The notes below the pieces were generated by a model. The model did no database searches. It was not told where the DNA came from and saw nothing but the letters and a program-made list of their open reading frames with translations. The position numbers and the translations under genes are program-made. This document shows, in pieces, positions 1 through 6,049 of a stretch of DNA of 20,994 nucleotides (the stretch's first letter is position 1; every line of letters begins with the position of its first letter). Source of the DNA: CAYPOY01 sp964412395 (GTDB lineage: Bacteria > Chloroflexota > Anaerolineae > B4-G1); NCBI GenBank assembly GCA_964412395.1, contig CAYPOY010000060.1, positions 1 to 20,994 on the forward strand. Direction: 5' to 3'.

Positions 1-40
1 GTGGGGGAGGGGTCTGGGGAGGGGGCGTGCCCCCTCCCCA
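1..40. repeat. C/G palindromic element, copy A
   Basis: The window opens inside a G-rich element. Positions 16-26 and 29-39 form a perfect 11-bp inverted repeat with a 2-base loop. Positions 3-25 match the second half of the element seen at 1776-1808 (GGGGGAGGG, two pyrimidines, then GGGGAGGGGG). The first half is presumably outside the window. The frame shared with the downstream reverse-transcriptase relic and yhhQ stays open through it. Confidence 0.75.
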
Positions 41-49
41 AAGAAAAAC

Positions 50-121
50 CGCCACGCCCTCTGCAACATAATTCAACCCATCTTCGAGGCCCGCTTCATT
101 CACGATTCCTATCGCAACAGG
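50..121 (+). pseudogene. Reverse transcriptase fragment (DGR/group II-like RT relic)
   Basis: About 24 codons starting RHALCNIIQPIFEA and continuing RFIHDSYRNR match the conserved block of bacterial RNA-directed DNA polymerases of the DGR and group II type, usually of the form HHALcnviePiFe..Fi.dSYanR.GKGTH. The match stops at the point where GKGTH should follow. No catalytic YxDD segment or other RT block is present, so within the window this is a relic. It lies directly after palindromic copy A and in frame with yhhQ, with no stop codon between them, so it could be translated as an N-terminal extension of yhhQ. Whether more RT lies upstream of the window is unknown. The family call rests on motif recognition of a short stretch. 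Confidence 0.6.
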
Positions 122-154
122 AACCATCCCGACAACTGGAACGACAACATCGAG
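110..154 (+). other. DGR template/variable-repeat-like stretch
   Basis: In the RT frame, the codons after DSY read YRNRNHPDNWNDNIE. This closely resembles the end of SUMF1/FGE-type C-type-lectin domains (YRNRNxPDNRNNNIGFR), the usual variable region of bacterial DGR target proteins. The DNA is rich in AAC codons, as DGR template repeats are. Resemblance ends after the ATC codon at 149-151, before the expected GFRV. It may be a template-repeat fragment recombined onto the RT relic at the shared SYxNR residues. This is inference from a 15-residue stretch. Confidence 0.42.
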
Positions 155-163
155 TATTCTGCC

Positions 164-889
164 ATGAAACATTCCGACAGCGCAGCCTCCCTCACCATCG
201 CCGGCGTCCTCGTCGTCGCCGCCTACATCGCCGCGCAGATGCTCTCCGACGTGCTCAGCCTCAAGATCGCGCTGGTGGCCGGCTTCAGCATAGACGCCGG
301 CACCTTCATCTACCCCTTCACCTTCACACTGCGCGACCTGGTGCACAAACTGCTCGGCCGGGCTGTGGCCCGCACCGTCATCGTCACGGCGGGCGTCATC
401 AACCTGCTGATGGCCGGCCTTTTCGCCTTCGCTGCCTGGCTGCCGCCCGACCCCACCTGGACGCTGCAGCGCGAGTTCGCCGCCATCCTCACCCCCGTGT
501 GGCGCATTGTCGTCGCCTCCATCGTCGCCGAGATCGCCAGCGAGTTCACCGACACCGAGATCTACCACCTGTGGGTCACGCGGGTCACGCGCCGCTACCA
601 GTGGGCACGGGTGCTGACCAGTAACTCCGCCAGCGTGCCGTTAGACAGCCTCATCTTCTGCTGGGGGGCGTTCGGCGGCCAGTTGCCCACCGCGACCGTG
701 TGGTCCATCTTCTGGGCCAACGTCCTCGTGAAAGGAGCGGTCACGCTGGTGAGTTTGCCCGGGATTTACCTGGTACCGGAGACAGGGGGACAAGGAGACA
801 AGGAGAGAGGGAGACAAGGAGAGGGGGAGACAAGGAGAAGAGCAAGAAGGGAGTTGAACTGTGGGGCAGAAGATTTGGAGTCATCGTGA
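164..889 (+). CDS. yhhQ: Queuosine precursor transporter (YhhQ/VUT family)
   Basis: This is an integral membrane protein of the VUT_1 family, which imports queuosine precursors (preQ0/preQ1) for tRNA wobble modification. It has about six hydrophobic helices, beginning with TIAGVLVVAAYIAAQMLSDV. The family signature is visible as DAGTFIYPFTFTLRDLVHK near residues 44-62, and a late helix region carries NSASVPLDSLIF near residues 152-163. Family members are about 220 residues. Here the conserved part ends near VSLPGIYLVPE (about residue 205), and the last 36 residues are encoded by the octamer repeat array and by overlap with the next gene. The native stop therefore appears to have been lost. 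The ATG at 164 has no strong ribosome-binding site, and the frame is open upstream to the window edge through the RT relic. It overlaps the next gene by 29 bases. Confidence 0.85.
   Translation: MKHSDSAASLTIAGVLVVAAYIAAQMLSDVLSLKIALVAGFSIDAGTFIYPFTFTLRDLVHKLLGRAVARTVIVTAGVINLLMAGLFAFAAWLPPDPTWTLQREFAAILTPVWRIVVASIVAEIASEFTDTEIYHLWVTRVTRRYQWARVLTSNSASVPLDSLIFCWGAFGGQLPTATVWSIFWANVLVKGAVTLVSLPGIYLVPETGGQGDKERGRQGEGETRRRARRELNCGAEDLESS
778..841. repeat. Octamer array, consensus GGAGACAA (8 units)
   Basis: There are eight consecutive 8-bp units. Exact GGAGACAA occurs at 794-801, 810-817 and 826-833, with variants such as GGGGACAA (786-793) and GGAGAGAG (802-809) between them. It is read through in frame by yhhQ as Gly/Asp/Lys/Glu/Arg-rich residues. 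The complementary unit recurs at 1252-1286, so the four-helix-bundle gene lies between inverted arrays. Confidence 0.9.
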
Positions 890-1244
890 CCTGGATGTGT
901 ATCAGATGAGTTTTGAGGCGGCGATGAAGATTTTTGAGATGACGAAGGAGTTTCCGAAAACAGAGGTATATTCGTTGACCGACCAGATTCGCAGGTCGTC
1001 GAGGTCAGTGTGCGCCAACATCGCTGAGGCATGGCGGCGCAGACGCTACGAAGGCTCATTTGTCTATCGCCTCAATGACTCTGAGGCCGAAGCTGCTGAG
1101 ACACAAGTGTGGCTGGAATTCGCTGTCAAGTGTGACTACCTTGACCCCACTATCGCGCGCGAGCTATACGCGACCTACGACAACATCCTGGGAAAGCTGG
1201 TGACAATGATCCGTCATCCAGAGCAATGGTTGATTGGAACATGA
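861..1244 (+). CDS. Four-helix bundle protein (S23/IVP, Avd-related fold)
   Basis: This 127-residue protein belongs to the four-helix-bundle family first known from 23S rRNA intervening sequences (TIGR02436). The same fold includes Avd, the accessory protein of diversity-generating retroelements. Signature segments are HRDLDVYQMSFEAAMKI near the N-terminus, FPKTEVYSLTDQIRRSSRSV (about residues 31-50), then ANIAEAWRRRR, and finally a helix with SEAEAAETQVWLEFA. The GTG start at 861 has AAGGGAG seven bases upstream. The gene is flanked by inverted octamer arrays and sits between two ordinary housekeeping genes, which suggests acquisition as a cassette. Its function is unknown. Avd proteins bind the RT, and an RT/template-like relic lies 700 bp upstream, but this family is also very common without any RT. 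Confidence 0.85.
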   Translation: MGQKIWSHRDLDVYQMSFEAAMKIFEMTKEFPKTEVYSLTDQIRRSSRSVCANIAEAWRRRRYEGSFVYRLNDSEAEAAETQVWLEFAVKCDYLDPTIARELYATYDNILGKLVTMIRHPEQWLIGT

Positions 1245-1251
1245 CAATAAA

Positions 1252-1286
1252 TCTCCTTGTCCCCTTGTCTCCAGGTCTCCTTGTCC
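1252..1286. repeat. Inverted octamer array, consensus TTGTCTCC
   Basis: Units with 8-bp period are TCTCC at 1252-1256, TTGTCCCC at 1257-1264, TTGTCTCC at 1265-1272, AGGTCTCC at 1273-1280 and TTGTCC at 1281-1286. This is the reverse complement of the array at 778-841. It occupies almost the whole gap between the four-helix-bundle stop and the era ATG. Confidence 0.85.
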
Positions 1287-1299
1287 AGATGAGAGTACA

Positions 1300-2256
1300 A
1301 TGACCGAAGCATATCTCTACGACCTTGACGAGATACCCCCAGGCCACCGCTCCGGCTTCGTCGCCGTCATCGGCCGGCCCAACGTCGGCAAGTCCACGTT
1401 GATGAACCGATTCGTGGGGCAAAAGGTGGCCATCGTCTCACCCAAGCCACAGACCACCCGCAGCCGCATCCTGGGCATCCTCACCCGCCCCGACGCCCAG
1501 GTCATCTTCGTGGACACCCCCGGCCTCTACCTGCCCCGCCACAAGTTGGGCCAGGCGATGGTCGCCACCGCCACCCGCGCCATCCCCGACGCCGACGTAG
1601 TGTTATTCATGGTGGACGTCTCGGTGCCACCTACCGGCGAGGATCGGATGATCGCGGGGCTGGTCCAGGAGCACACCGAGGCCCCAGTCATCCTGGTGCT
1701 CAACAAGATGGACCTGCTGCCGGCGGAGAAGGTCAAGCCGCACACCGAGGCGTACTGGGAGCTGGTGTCTTTGCTCCCTCCCCCTGTGGGGGAGGGCCGG
1801 GGAGGGGGATGGATGATGACCATCGCCACCGAGGGAGTGAACCTGGACAAACTGCTGAACCTGATCGTCGCCGCGCTGCCGGAGGGCCCGCGTTACTATC
1901 CAGGCGATCAGGTTACCGACCAGACCGAGCGGGAGATTGCCGCCGAGTTGATCCGCGAGCAGGTGTTGCGCTACACCCGTCAGGAAGTGCCCCACGCCGT
2001 TGCCGTCGTCGTGGAGGAGTTCAAGGAACGAGAGAACGGCGTGATCTACGTAGCGGCCAATGTGTTCGTCGAGAAAGAGTCTCAGAAGGGTATCATCATC
2101 GGCCGGCGGGGCCAGATGCTGCGCCAGATTGGATCGGCGGCGCGGCAGGAGATAGAACGCATGGCCGGCGGCAGGGTCTACCTTGACCTGTGGGTCAAGG
2201 TGCGCAAGGGCTGGCGGCAGGACGAGCAGGAACTGCGCCGGTTGGGGTATGAATAG
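1300..2256 (+). CDS. era: GTPase Era
   Basis: Era is an essential GTPase that binds 16S rRNA and chaperones 30S subunit maturation. All parts are present in this 318-residue protein: G1 GRPNVGKST (residues 25-33), the G2 region PKPQTTR (48-54), G3 DTPG (72-75), G4 NKMD (135-138), and a C-terminal KH domain with IIIGRRGQM (near residue 266). The ATG at 1300 fits the family N-terminus; the 22 upstream in-frame codons derive from the octamer array and are not counted. Residues 158-170 (LLPPPVGEGRGGG) are encoded by palindromic copy B, inserted between the G4 helix and the strand carrying the G5 region. The G5 residues read IAT rather than the usual SA. The stop codon lies in a heptamer array. 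Confidence 0.96.
   Translation: MTEAYLYDLDEIPPGHRSGFVAVIGRPNVGKSTLMNRFVGQKVAIVSPKPQTTRSRILGILTRPDAQVIFVDTPGLYLPRHKLGQAMVATATRAIPDADVVLFMVDVSVPPTGEDRMIAGLVQEHTEAPVILVLNKMDLLPAEKVKPHTEAYWELVSLLPPPVGEGRGGGWMMTIATEGVNLDKLLNLIVAALPEGPRYYPGDQVTDQTEREIAAELIREQVLRYTRQEVPHAVAVVVEEFKERENGVIYVAANVFVEKESQKGIIIGRRGQMLRQIGSAARQEIERMAGGRVYLDLWVKVRKGWRQDEQELRRLGYE
1774..1810. repeat. C/G palindromic element, copy B (in frame in era)
   Basis: CCCTCCCCC at 1776-1784 and GGGGGAGGG at 1788-1796 are perfect 9-bp arms with a 3-base loop, followed by CC and GGGGAGGGGG. It is read in the sense orientation as LLPPPVGEGRGGG. Era proteins normally have only a short hydrophilic link here, so the extra residues appear to come from the element. 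Confidence 0.85.
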
Positions 2257-2279
2257 CGGTTAGCACGTAGCAAGTTAGC
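2251..2279. repeat. Heptamer array NNNTAGC at the era 3' end
   Basis: TAGC recurs every seven bases: GAATAGC (2251-2257), GGTTAGC (2258-2264), ACGTAGC (2265-2271), then AAGTTAGC with one extra base. The era TAG stop (2254-2256) is the TAG of the first unit. Confidence 0.7.
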
Positions 2280-2298
2280 CTGCCATCCTCTAATTGTG

Positions 2299-2368
2299 TT
2301 GCCCAAACTCCCAAAATGTGATAAACTGGTATTATAAAAATCATGGTTGGGCAAGACCTCGGAGGTCT
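2299..2368. repeat. Inverted repeats in the era downstream spacer
   Basis: TTGCCCAA at 2299-2306 pairs with TTGGGCAA at 2347-2354, with about 40 bases between them. It is immediately followed by a small hairpin with arms AGACCT (2354-2359) and AGGTCT (2363-2368). Neither has a following T-run, so a terminator role is not supported. The rest of the 525-bp spacer (2257-2781) holds palindromic copies C and D and a promoter; no gene is seen in it. Confidence 0.5.
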
Positions 2369-2485
2369 GGTGAAATGCGTTTTCAGGCTCAAATGGAAGA
2401 ATCACGGGGGGTTCCTCAAAGGCATTGATACCACGGTTGAAAGAGAGCCAGATCGTCTATGAACATCGTTGAGTAACCGTTCAGT

Positions 2486-2520
2486 CCTCCCCCTGGCAGG
2501 GGGAGGGTTGGGTGGGGGTG
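2486..2520. repeat. C/G palindromic element, copy C
   Basis: Perfect 9-bp arms CCTCCCCCT (2486-2494) and AGGGGGAGG (2498-2506) have loop GGC. They are followed by GTTGGGTGGGGGTG, matching the tail of copy B. The copy is intergenic. Confidence 0.85.
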
Positions 2521-2583
2521 GAAGTCTCCGGCCTCAAAAGTGAGTTGAATCTACGAAATATCTGGCCGGTTTACCAGTCGCCA

Positions 2584-2617
2584 CCCTCCCCCTGCCCCTC
2601 CCTGGGAGGGAGGGGGG
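2584..2617. repeat. C/G palindromic element, copy D (opposite orientation)
   Basis: Arms CCCCTCCCT (2595-2603) and AGGGAGGGG (2607-2615) have loop GGG. They are preceded by CCCTCCCCCTG, which is the element's tail in reverse complement. It lies about 65 bp from copy C in the opposite orientation. Confidence 0.8.
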
Positions 2618-2695
2618 AACGCTTACCTGGCTTGTTGTCTTTTTCTCAGCATCCCTCGCGCACTCTGCGGTTAAATCAGGGGGCAGCAGCGCCGC

Positions 2696-2724
2696 TTGAA
2701 GTCTGGCGCCGTTTGTGGTATAGT
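2696..2724 (+). promoter_or_regulatory. Sigma70-type promoter for the envelope-protein pair
   Basis: A -35 box TTGAAG (2696-2701), a 17-base spacer and a -10 box TATAGT (2719-2724) with an upstream TG (extended -10) are visible. The predicted start is near 2731, about 50 bases before the ATG at 2782. Confidence 0.65.
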
Positions 2725-2781
2725 AGTCCTGGTAGAAGCGTCTTGCAGGGAAGCACGTGCTCTGCCAGGAGGAATGTGCCG

Positions 2782-4551
2782 ATGAGACGTACGCTCATAG
2801 TTGCCGGACTGGCGGCGTTTACACTTTTGTTGCTCGCCTCCATCTCGGTCATGGTGGCTGCTCCCAAAATTATGCCGGCTGCCGACACGGAGCCGGACAA
2901 CGACGACATTGGGGGTGCAGACGTGGTGAATGTTGGCAGCCATGCCGACGGCGATATCGCTCCCCCAGAAGACCTGGACTACTACGTGATGAACACCGAG
3001 GTTGGGCGTGAGTACCAGGCCAGCCTCGCCATCTGGGACAATGACAGCCTGAGGCTGAAAATGTCCCTCTACTACGGCGACCCACCCCACGACTACGTCA
3101 AGGAAAGTTCTTCCTCGGCCAGCAGCACCAGCATGTCCTGGACGGCATACCAGACCTCCTATTACATCCTCGTCCAGGCGGCTACTGTCAGCACTACGAC
3201 TGCCAAGTACCGCCTGAGCATAAACAGGATCGCCGCGACGCCAACCCCGACCAGCACGCCCTTGCCAGGCGCGGACCCCTACGAGCCAAACGACACCAGG
3301 GAGACGGCCTATGCCTTCCCCGTGTCCACCTCAGCCAGCGCCACAGACGCCAACTTTGTCCCTTCCGACTCCGACAAGGACTGGTTCTCTTTCTACGTCA
3401 AGAATGGGCGACGCTATCGGGCCTCCACCAACAACCTGGTGGGTGTGGACACCTACGTGGAGGTCTTTGACAAGGACAATAACCGGGTCGCGCACGACAA
3501 CGACAGTGGCGGGGGGTTCGCCAGCAAGGCTGAGTGGCAGGCATCCTACGATGGATACTATTACATCAAAGTCACCAACATGGTCGCTTCCAGCGGGTCT
3601 AGCGATACCTACGACCTGACGGTTGCAGAGATCAGCACATCGGCCACGGCTACTCCCGGTCCTGCGCCCACCAATCCCGATGCCGACCGTTGCGACAAAA
3701 CCGAGCTCGGGAACTATGACTTTGACCACGCGTGTATTATCTCGGCCAACGTGTCCGAAAAATTCAACTTTTGCCCACCTCCTTTTGGGGGGTCGGACAA
3801 CGACTTTTTCAAGCTCTGGGTTAAGCCAGGGTTGCACTTCGAGTGTGCCACGTCGGACCTGTCCGCCGGTGTGGATCCCAACATGATCGTCTACGACCAC
3901 GACCGGAACGCCATCGGTGGCAACGACGACGTCGAGCAAGGAAATTTTAACAGCTACTTCGCCTACTACGCCACCTATGAAGGCTGGCTGTACCTGCTGG
4001 TGGGAACCGGCGATCGCACTCCGAGCAACGTACACGACAGCGACTACACGCTGCGTTGCGACATGCGGGTGCCTGGTGAGCCCACTGCAACGAGCGCTCC
4101 TGAGCCGACCAGCACACCCCAACCCACCACGACACCAGGCCCTCAGATCGCTACCCCCACGCCCTCAGGATCTCCCATCGCTACTCCCACCCCCTACGAG
4201 GGTCTGACGGTGCGCACACTGACCACTCCAACCCCAGCCCCTGCCACGACCCCGGCTCCCCGCTTTATCCCCGTTGGGCTGCTGGTCTACTACGACGGTA
4301 ACGACGACCACCAACCTGGCGCGGGAGAGGGCATCGCTGGCATCTCGGCTCAGGCCTACGAACTCGCGACCAACCAACTGCTGGCCCAGGGGTTTACCGA
4401 CGAGCAAGGCAACCTGGAGTTCACCGTCGCTAGCTCCGGCCCCGTGCGTGTGAGCGTCCCCTTCTTCGGCTTCAGCCAACTGGTGGCTGGCGAGGGAGCT
4501 AGCATCTACCTGCGCATCCCGCCCCAGCCACTCTCGAGAGGAGGGTCCTGA
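2782..4551 (+). CDS. Secreted PPC-repeat surface protein
   Basis: This 589-residue exported protein has no recognised enzymatic domain. An N-terminal signal peptide or anchor is visible (MRRTLIVAGL then AAFTLLLLASISVMVAA). Three PPC-like beta domains follow at about residues 34-150, 163-285 and 293-430. The second shows the classic ADPYEPNDT opening, a DKDWFSFYV strand and YYYIKV ending. The third has extra cysteines and may be disulphide-bonded. Linkers are Pro/Thr-rich (ATPTPTSTPLP and a longer one at about 432-493). The C-terminal 95 residues resemble a carboxypeptidase-regulatory or SdrD-like Ig-fold domain (YYDGNDDHQPGAGEGIAGIS). The start is set by AGGAGG (2767-2772) nine bases upstream; the longer frame back to 2512 runs through repeats. 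The role is probably adhesion or envelope structure; the specific ligand is unknown. It forms an operon with the next gene. Confidence 0.85.
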   Translation: MRRTLIVAGLAAFTLLLLASISVMVAAPKIMPAADTEPDNDDIGGADVVNVGSHADGDIAPPEDLDYYVMNTEVGREYQASLAIWDNDSLRLKMSLYYGDPPHDYVKESSSSASSTSMSWTAYQTSYYILVQAATVSTTTAKYRLSINRIAATPTPTSTPLPGADPYEPNDTRETAYAFPVSTSASATDANFVPSDSDKDWFSFYVKNGRRYRASTNNLVGVDTYVEVFDKDNNRVAHDNDSGGGFASKAEWQASYDGYYYIKVTNMVASSGSSDTYDLTVAEISTSATATPGPAPTNPDADRCDKTELGNYDFDHACIISANVSEKFNFCPPPFGGSDNDFFKLWVKPGLHFECATSDLSAGVDPNMIVYDHDRNAIGGNDDVEQGNFNSYFAYYATYEGWLYLLVGTGDRTPSNVHDSDYTLRCDMRVPGEPTATSAPEPTSTPQPTTTPGPQIATPTPSGSPIATPTPYEGLTVRTLTTPTPAPATTPAPRFIPVGLLVYYDGNDDHQPGAGEGIAGISAQAYELATNQLLAQGFTDEQGNLEFTVASSGPVRVSVPFFGFSQLVAGEGASIYLRIPPQPLSRGGS

Positions 4552-4554
4552 CCT

Positions 4555-5958
4555 ATGAGTGAACCAGCACCTGCCCCAGCGGCAGGGGAATCTTCACCGG
4601 CCAACCCACCACGTCGTGGCTTGCTGCTAATCATTCCCGTCGTCGGCGGTATATTCTTATTGCTGGTCGCCGTAGTGCTGGTCATCTTCCTTGGGCTGCG
4701 GAGTACATTCTTCAGAGATGAGACCAACCCCGGTATGCCCCTGGAGGTGATCAAACTCACCCCCACCATCCCTACCGTACCTACTTCCCCCTTGCCACTC
4801 CCGAGCTGCGAAACGATCATCAGCAGCGGTGACATGCAGGTGGCTGTGCCTCTCCCCATCTCCCTCACAGTGAGCAACGAATCGCTTCCCGTCGTGGCGA
4901 TTGTGTCCGGGGAGGAAGGGTGGACCTACCCATCGGGCTATCCAGGGTCAGCCGCCTGGGTCTGTGGCACAGTGGTCAACTACATCGTGGGGCTGGAGCC
5001 GACGCCGGAGAACGAGGCCCTGCTGGTCGACTTGAGGCCGGGGGACGAGATCAAAATGCGCCTCTCCAACGGTGTGGAGCTTTTCTTCCGCTTCGTTGAG
5101 CGGCGGGAGGTGGCGGCAAACGAGGCAAGCGTTTTCGAGCAAATTCGACCTCGCTTGACGTTGATCCTGGAAAGGGAGGACGGTACCTGGCAAATTGCCA
5201 CGGCCGACTACGTCGCCGAGACGGAGCCGGTCCAGCCGCCTTCTGAGACGCTGGTCCAACCGGGCCAGCCGGTGCGCGTGGGCGACGCGCAGGTGACGGT
5301 CATCAGGGGTCACGCCGAGCATAGCGGGCCTGACCTCCTGCCCGGGACAATGGTCTACCTGGTAGAATTCTCGGTCGAAAACGTAGGTACGGTGCCACTG
5401 GACGCCACCGCCTTCAACATGCAGTTGCAGGATGGCGTGGGGAACGGGTACCTGCTCTCGCCGGCAGCCAGCGCTGCCGGGGAGCACGGCCCACTCAGTG
5501 GAGAAATCGGGCCCGGCACCACGGTGCAAGGCACGGCCGGCTACCTGGTGCCGGAGGCACTTGCTGGCCCCATGCTCATCTGGACCTTCAACCCTCAATC
5601 TGGCTCAGAACTGCGAGCCAGCGTAAGCATCCCCTACGAAACAGGGGCGGAACCAGCCCCACCCGGCCAGGCCGAGGTGACCATCACCGACGCTTTCCTC
5701 AGCAGCGATGGCGACGTGTTGATCATCGAGGGAGAAGTACGAAACACAGGGGGTAGACCGCTCACAGTGGAGTTGAGCGACGTAAGCCTTACTTCCAGCG
5801 CCGGGATAAGCGCCTTGCGCAGTGCAGCCCCCCCACTGCCCTGGACGTTTCAGCCAGGCCAGACGCAGGTGATCGAACTCCAGTACGCCCGGCCTGAGGC
5901 TTCAGCAGCACTGCTGGCGCTGCTGGGATATTCTTTCGAGATCCAGGGATTGCAGTAG
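4555..5958 (+). CDS. Membrane-anchored protein with sortase-like and DUF4352-like domains
   Basis: This 467-residue protein has a short Pro/Ala-rich cytoplasmic end, one transmembrane helix (about residues 22-48), a Thr/Pro stalk, and extracellular beta domains. Residues about 85-225 have the strand order of a sortase barrel (LRPGDEIKMRLSNGVELFF, later PRLTLIL). However, the catalytic TLxTC cysteine position reads TLILE, and no matching catalytic His is evident, so if homologous it is inactive. Residues about 233-345 resemble DUF4352 or another Ig-like fold (VYLVEFSVENVGTVPLDA). Residues 368-467 form a second Ig-like module. The ATG lies three bases after the upstream stop, with GGAGGG inside the end of that gene, so the two are co-translated. 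The function is unknown; a surface scaffold partner of the PPC protein is plausible. Confidence 0.72.
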   Translation: MSEPAPAPAAGESSPANPPRRGLLLIIPVVGGIFLLLVAVVLVIFLGLRSTFFRDETNPGMPLEVIKLTPTIPTVPTSPLPLPSCETIISSGDMQVAVPLPISLTVSNESLPVVAIVSGEEGWTYPSGYPGSAAWVCGTVVNYIVGLEPTPENEALLVDLRPGDEIKMRLSNGVELFFRFVERREVAANEASVFEQIRPRLTLILEREDGTWQIATADYVAETEPVQPPSETLVQPGQPVRVGDAQVTVIRGHAEHSGPDLLPGTMVYLVEFSVENVGTVPLDATAFNMQLQDGVGNGYLLSPAASAAGEHGPLSGEIGPGTTVQGTAGYLVPEALAGPMLIWTFNPQSGSELRASVSIPYETGAEPAPPGQAEVTITDAFLSSDGDVLIIEGEVRNTGGRPLTVELSDVSLTSSAGISALRSAAPPLPWTFQPGQTQVIELQYARPEASAALLALLGYSFEIQGLQ

Positions 5959-5965
5959 GCGAGCA

Positions 5966-6049
5966 GTTAGCGTTTCACGCATCACGTTTCACGCATCACG
6001 TTTCACGCATCACGCACCACGTTTCACGCACCACGCACCACGTTTCACG
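5966..6049. repeat. Heptamer array (TTT/CAT/CAC)CACG between convergent genes
   Basis: There are eleven units of exactly 7 bp from 5973 to 6049: TTTCACG, CATCACG or CACCACG. They are preceded by GTTAGCG (5966-5972). The array fills the whole gap between the plus-strand stop (TAG 5956-5958) and ribF and extends into ribF, whose TGA stop (6012-6010) lies inside a CATCACG unit. The last residues of RibF (VKRG-AWCVKRGA) are translated repeat. No terminator hairpin with a T-run is seen. Confidence 0.92.

Noticed and set aside
1..624. Long open frame in frame 1 over the first gene
   Set aside because: Its product is a low-complexity Arg/His-rich reading of the yhhQ region. The yhhQ frame gives a clear membrane protein, so this is a shadow.
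1234..1299. Longer N-terminus for Era
   Set aside because: These 22 codons read through the octamer array and do not resemble Era; the ATG at 1300 gives the normal N-terminus.
2512..2781. Longer N-terminus for the PPC protein
   Set aside because: It would start inside palindromic copy C and run through copy D and the promoter. The ATG at 2782 has AGGAGG and a signal peptide directly after it.
3331..4122. Minus-strand 263-codon frame opposite the PPC gene
   Set aside because: It has no recognisable domain or ribosome-binding site, and the plus strand has strong domain evidence.
4801..5230. Active sortase
   Set aside because: The region looks sortase-like, but the catalytic cysteine position is not Cys and no catalytic His is evident.
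5966..6049. CRISPR array
   Set aside because: The units are 7 bp with no spacers, far from CRISPR architecture.
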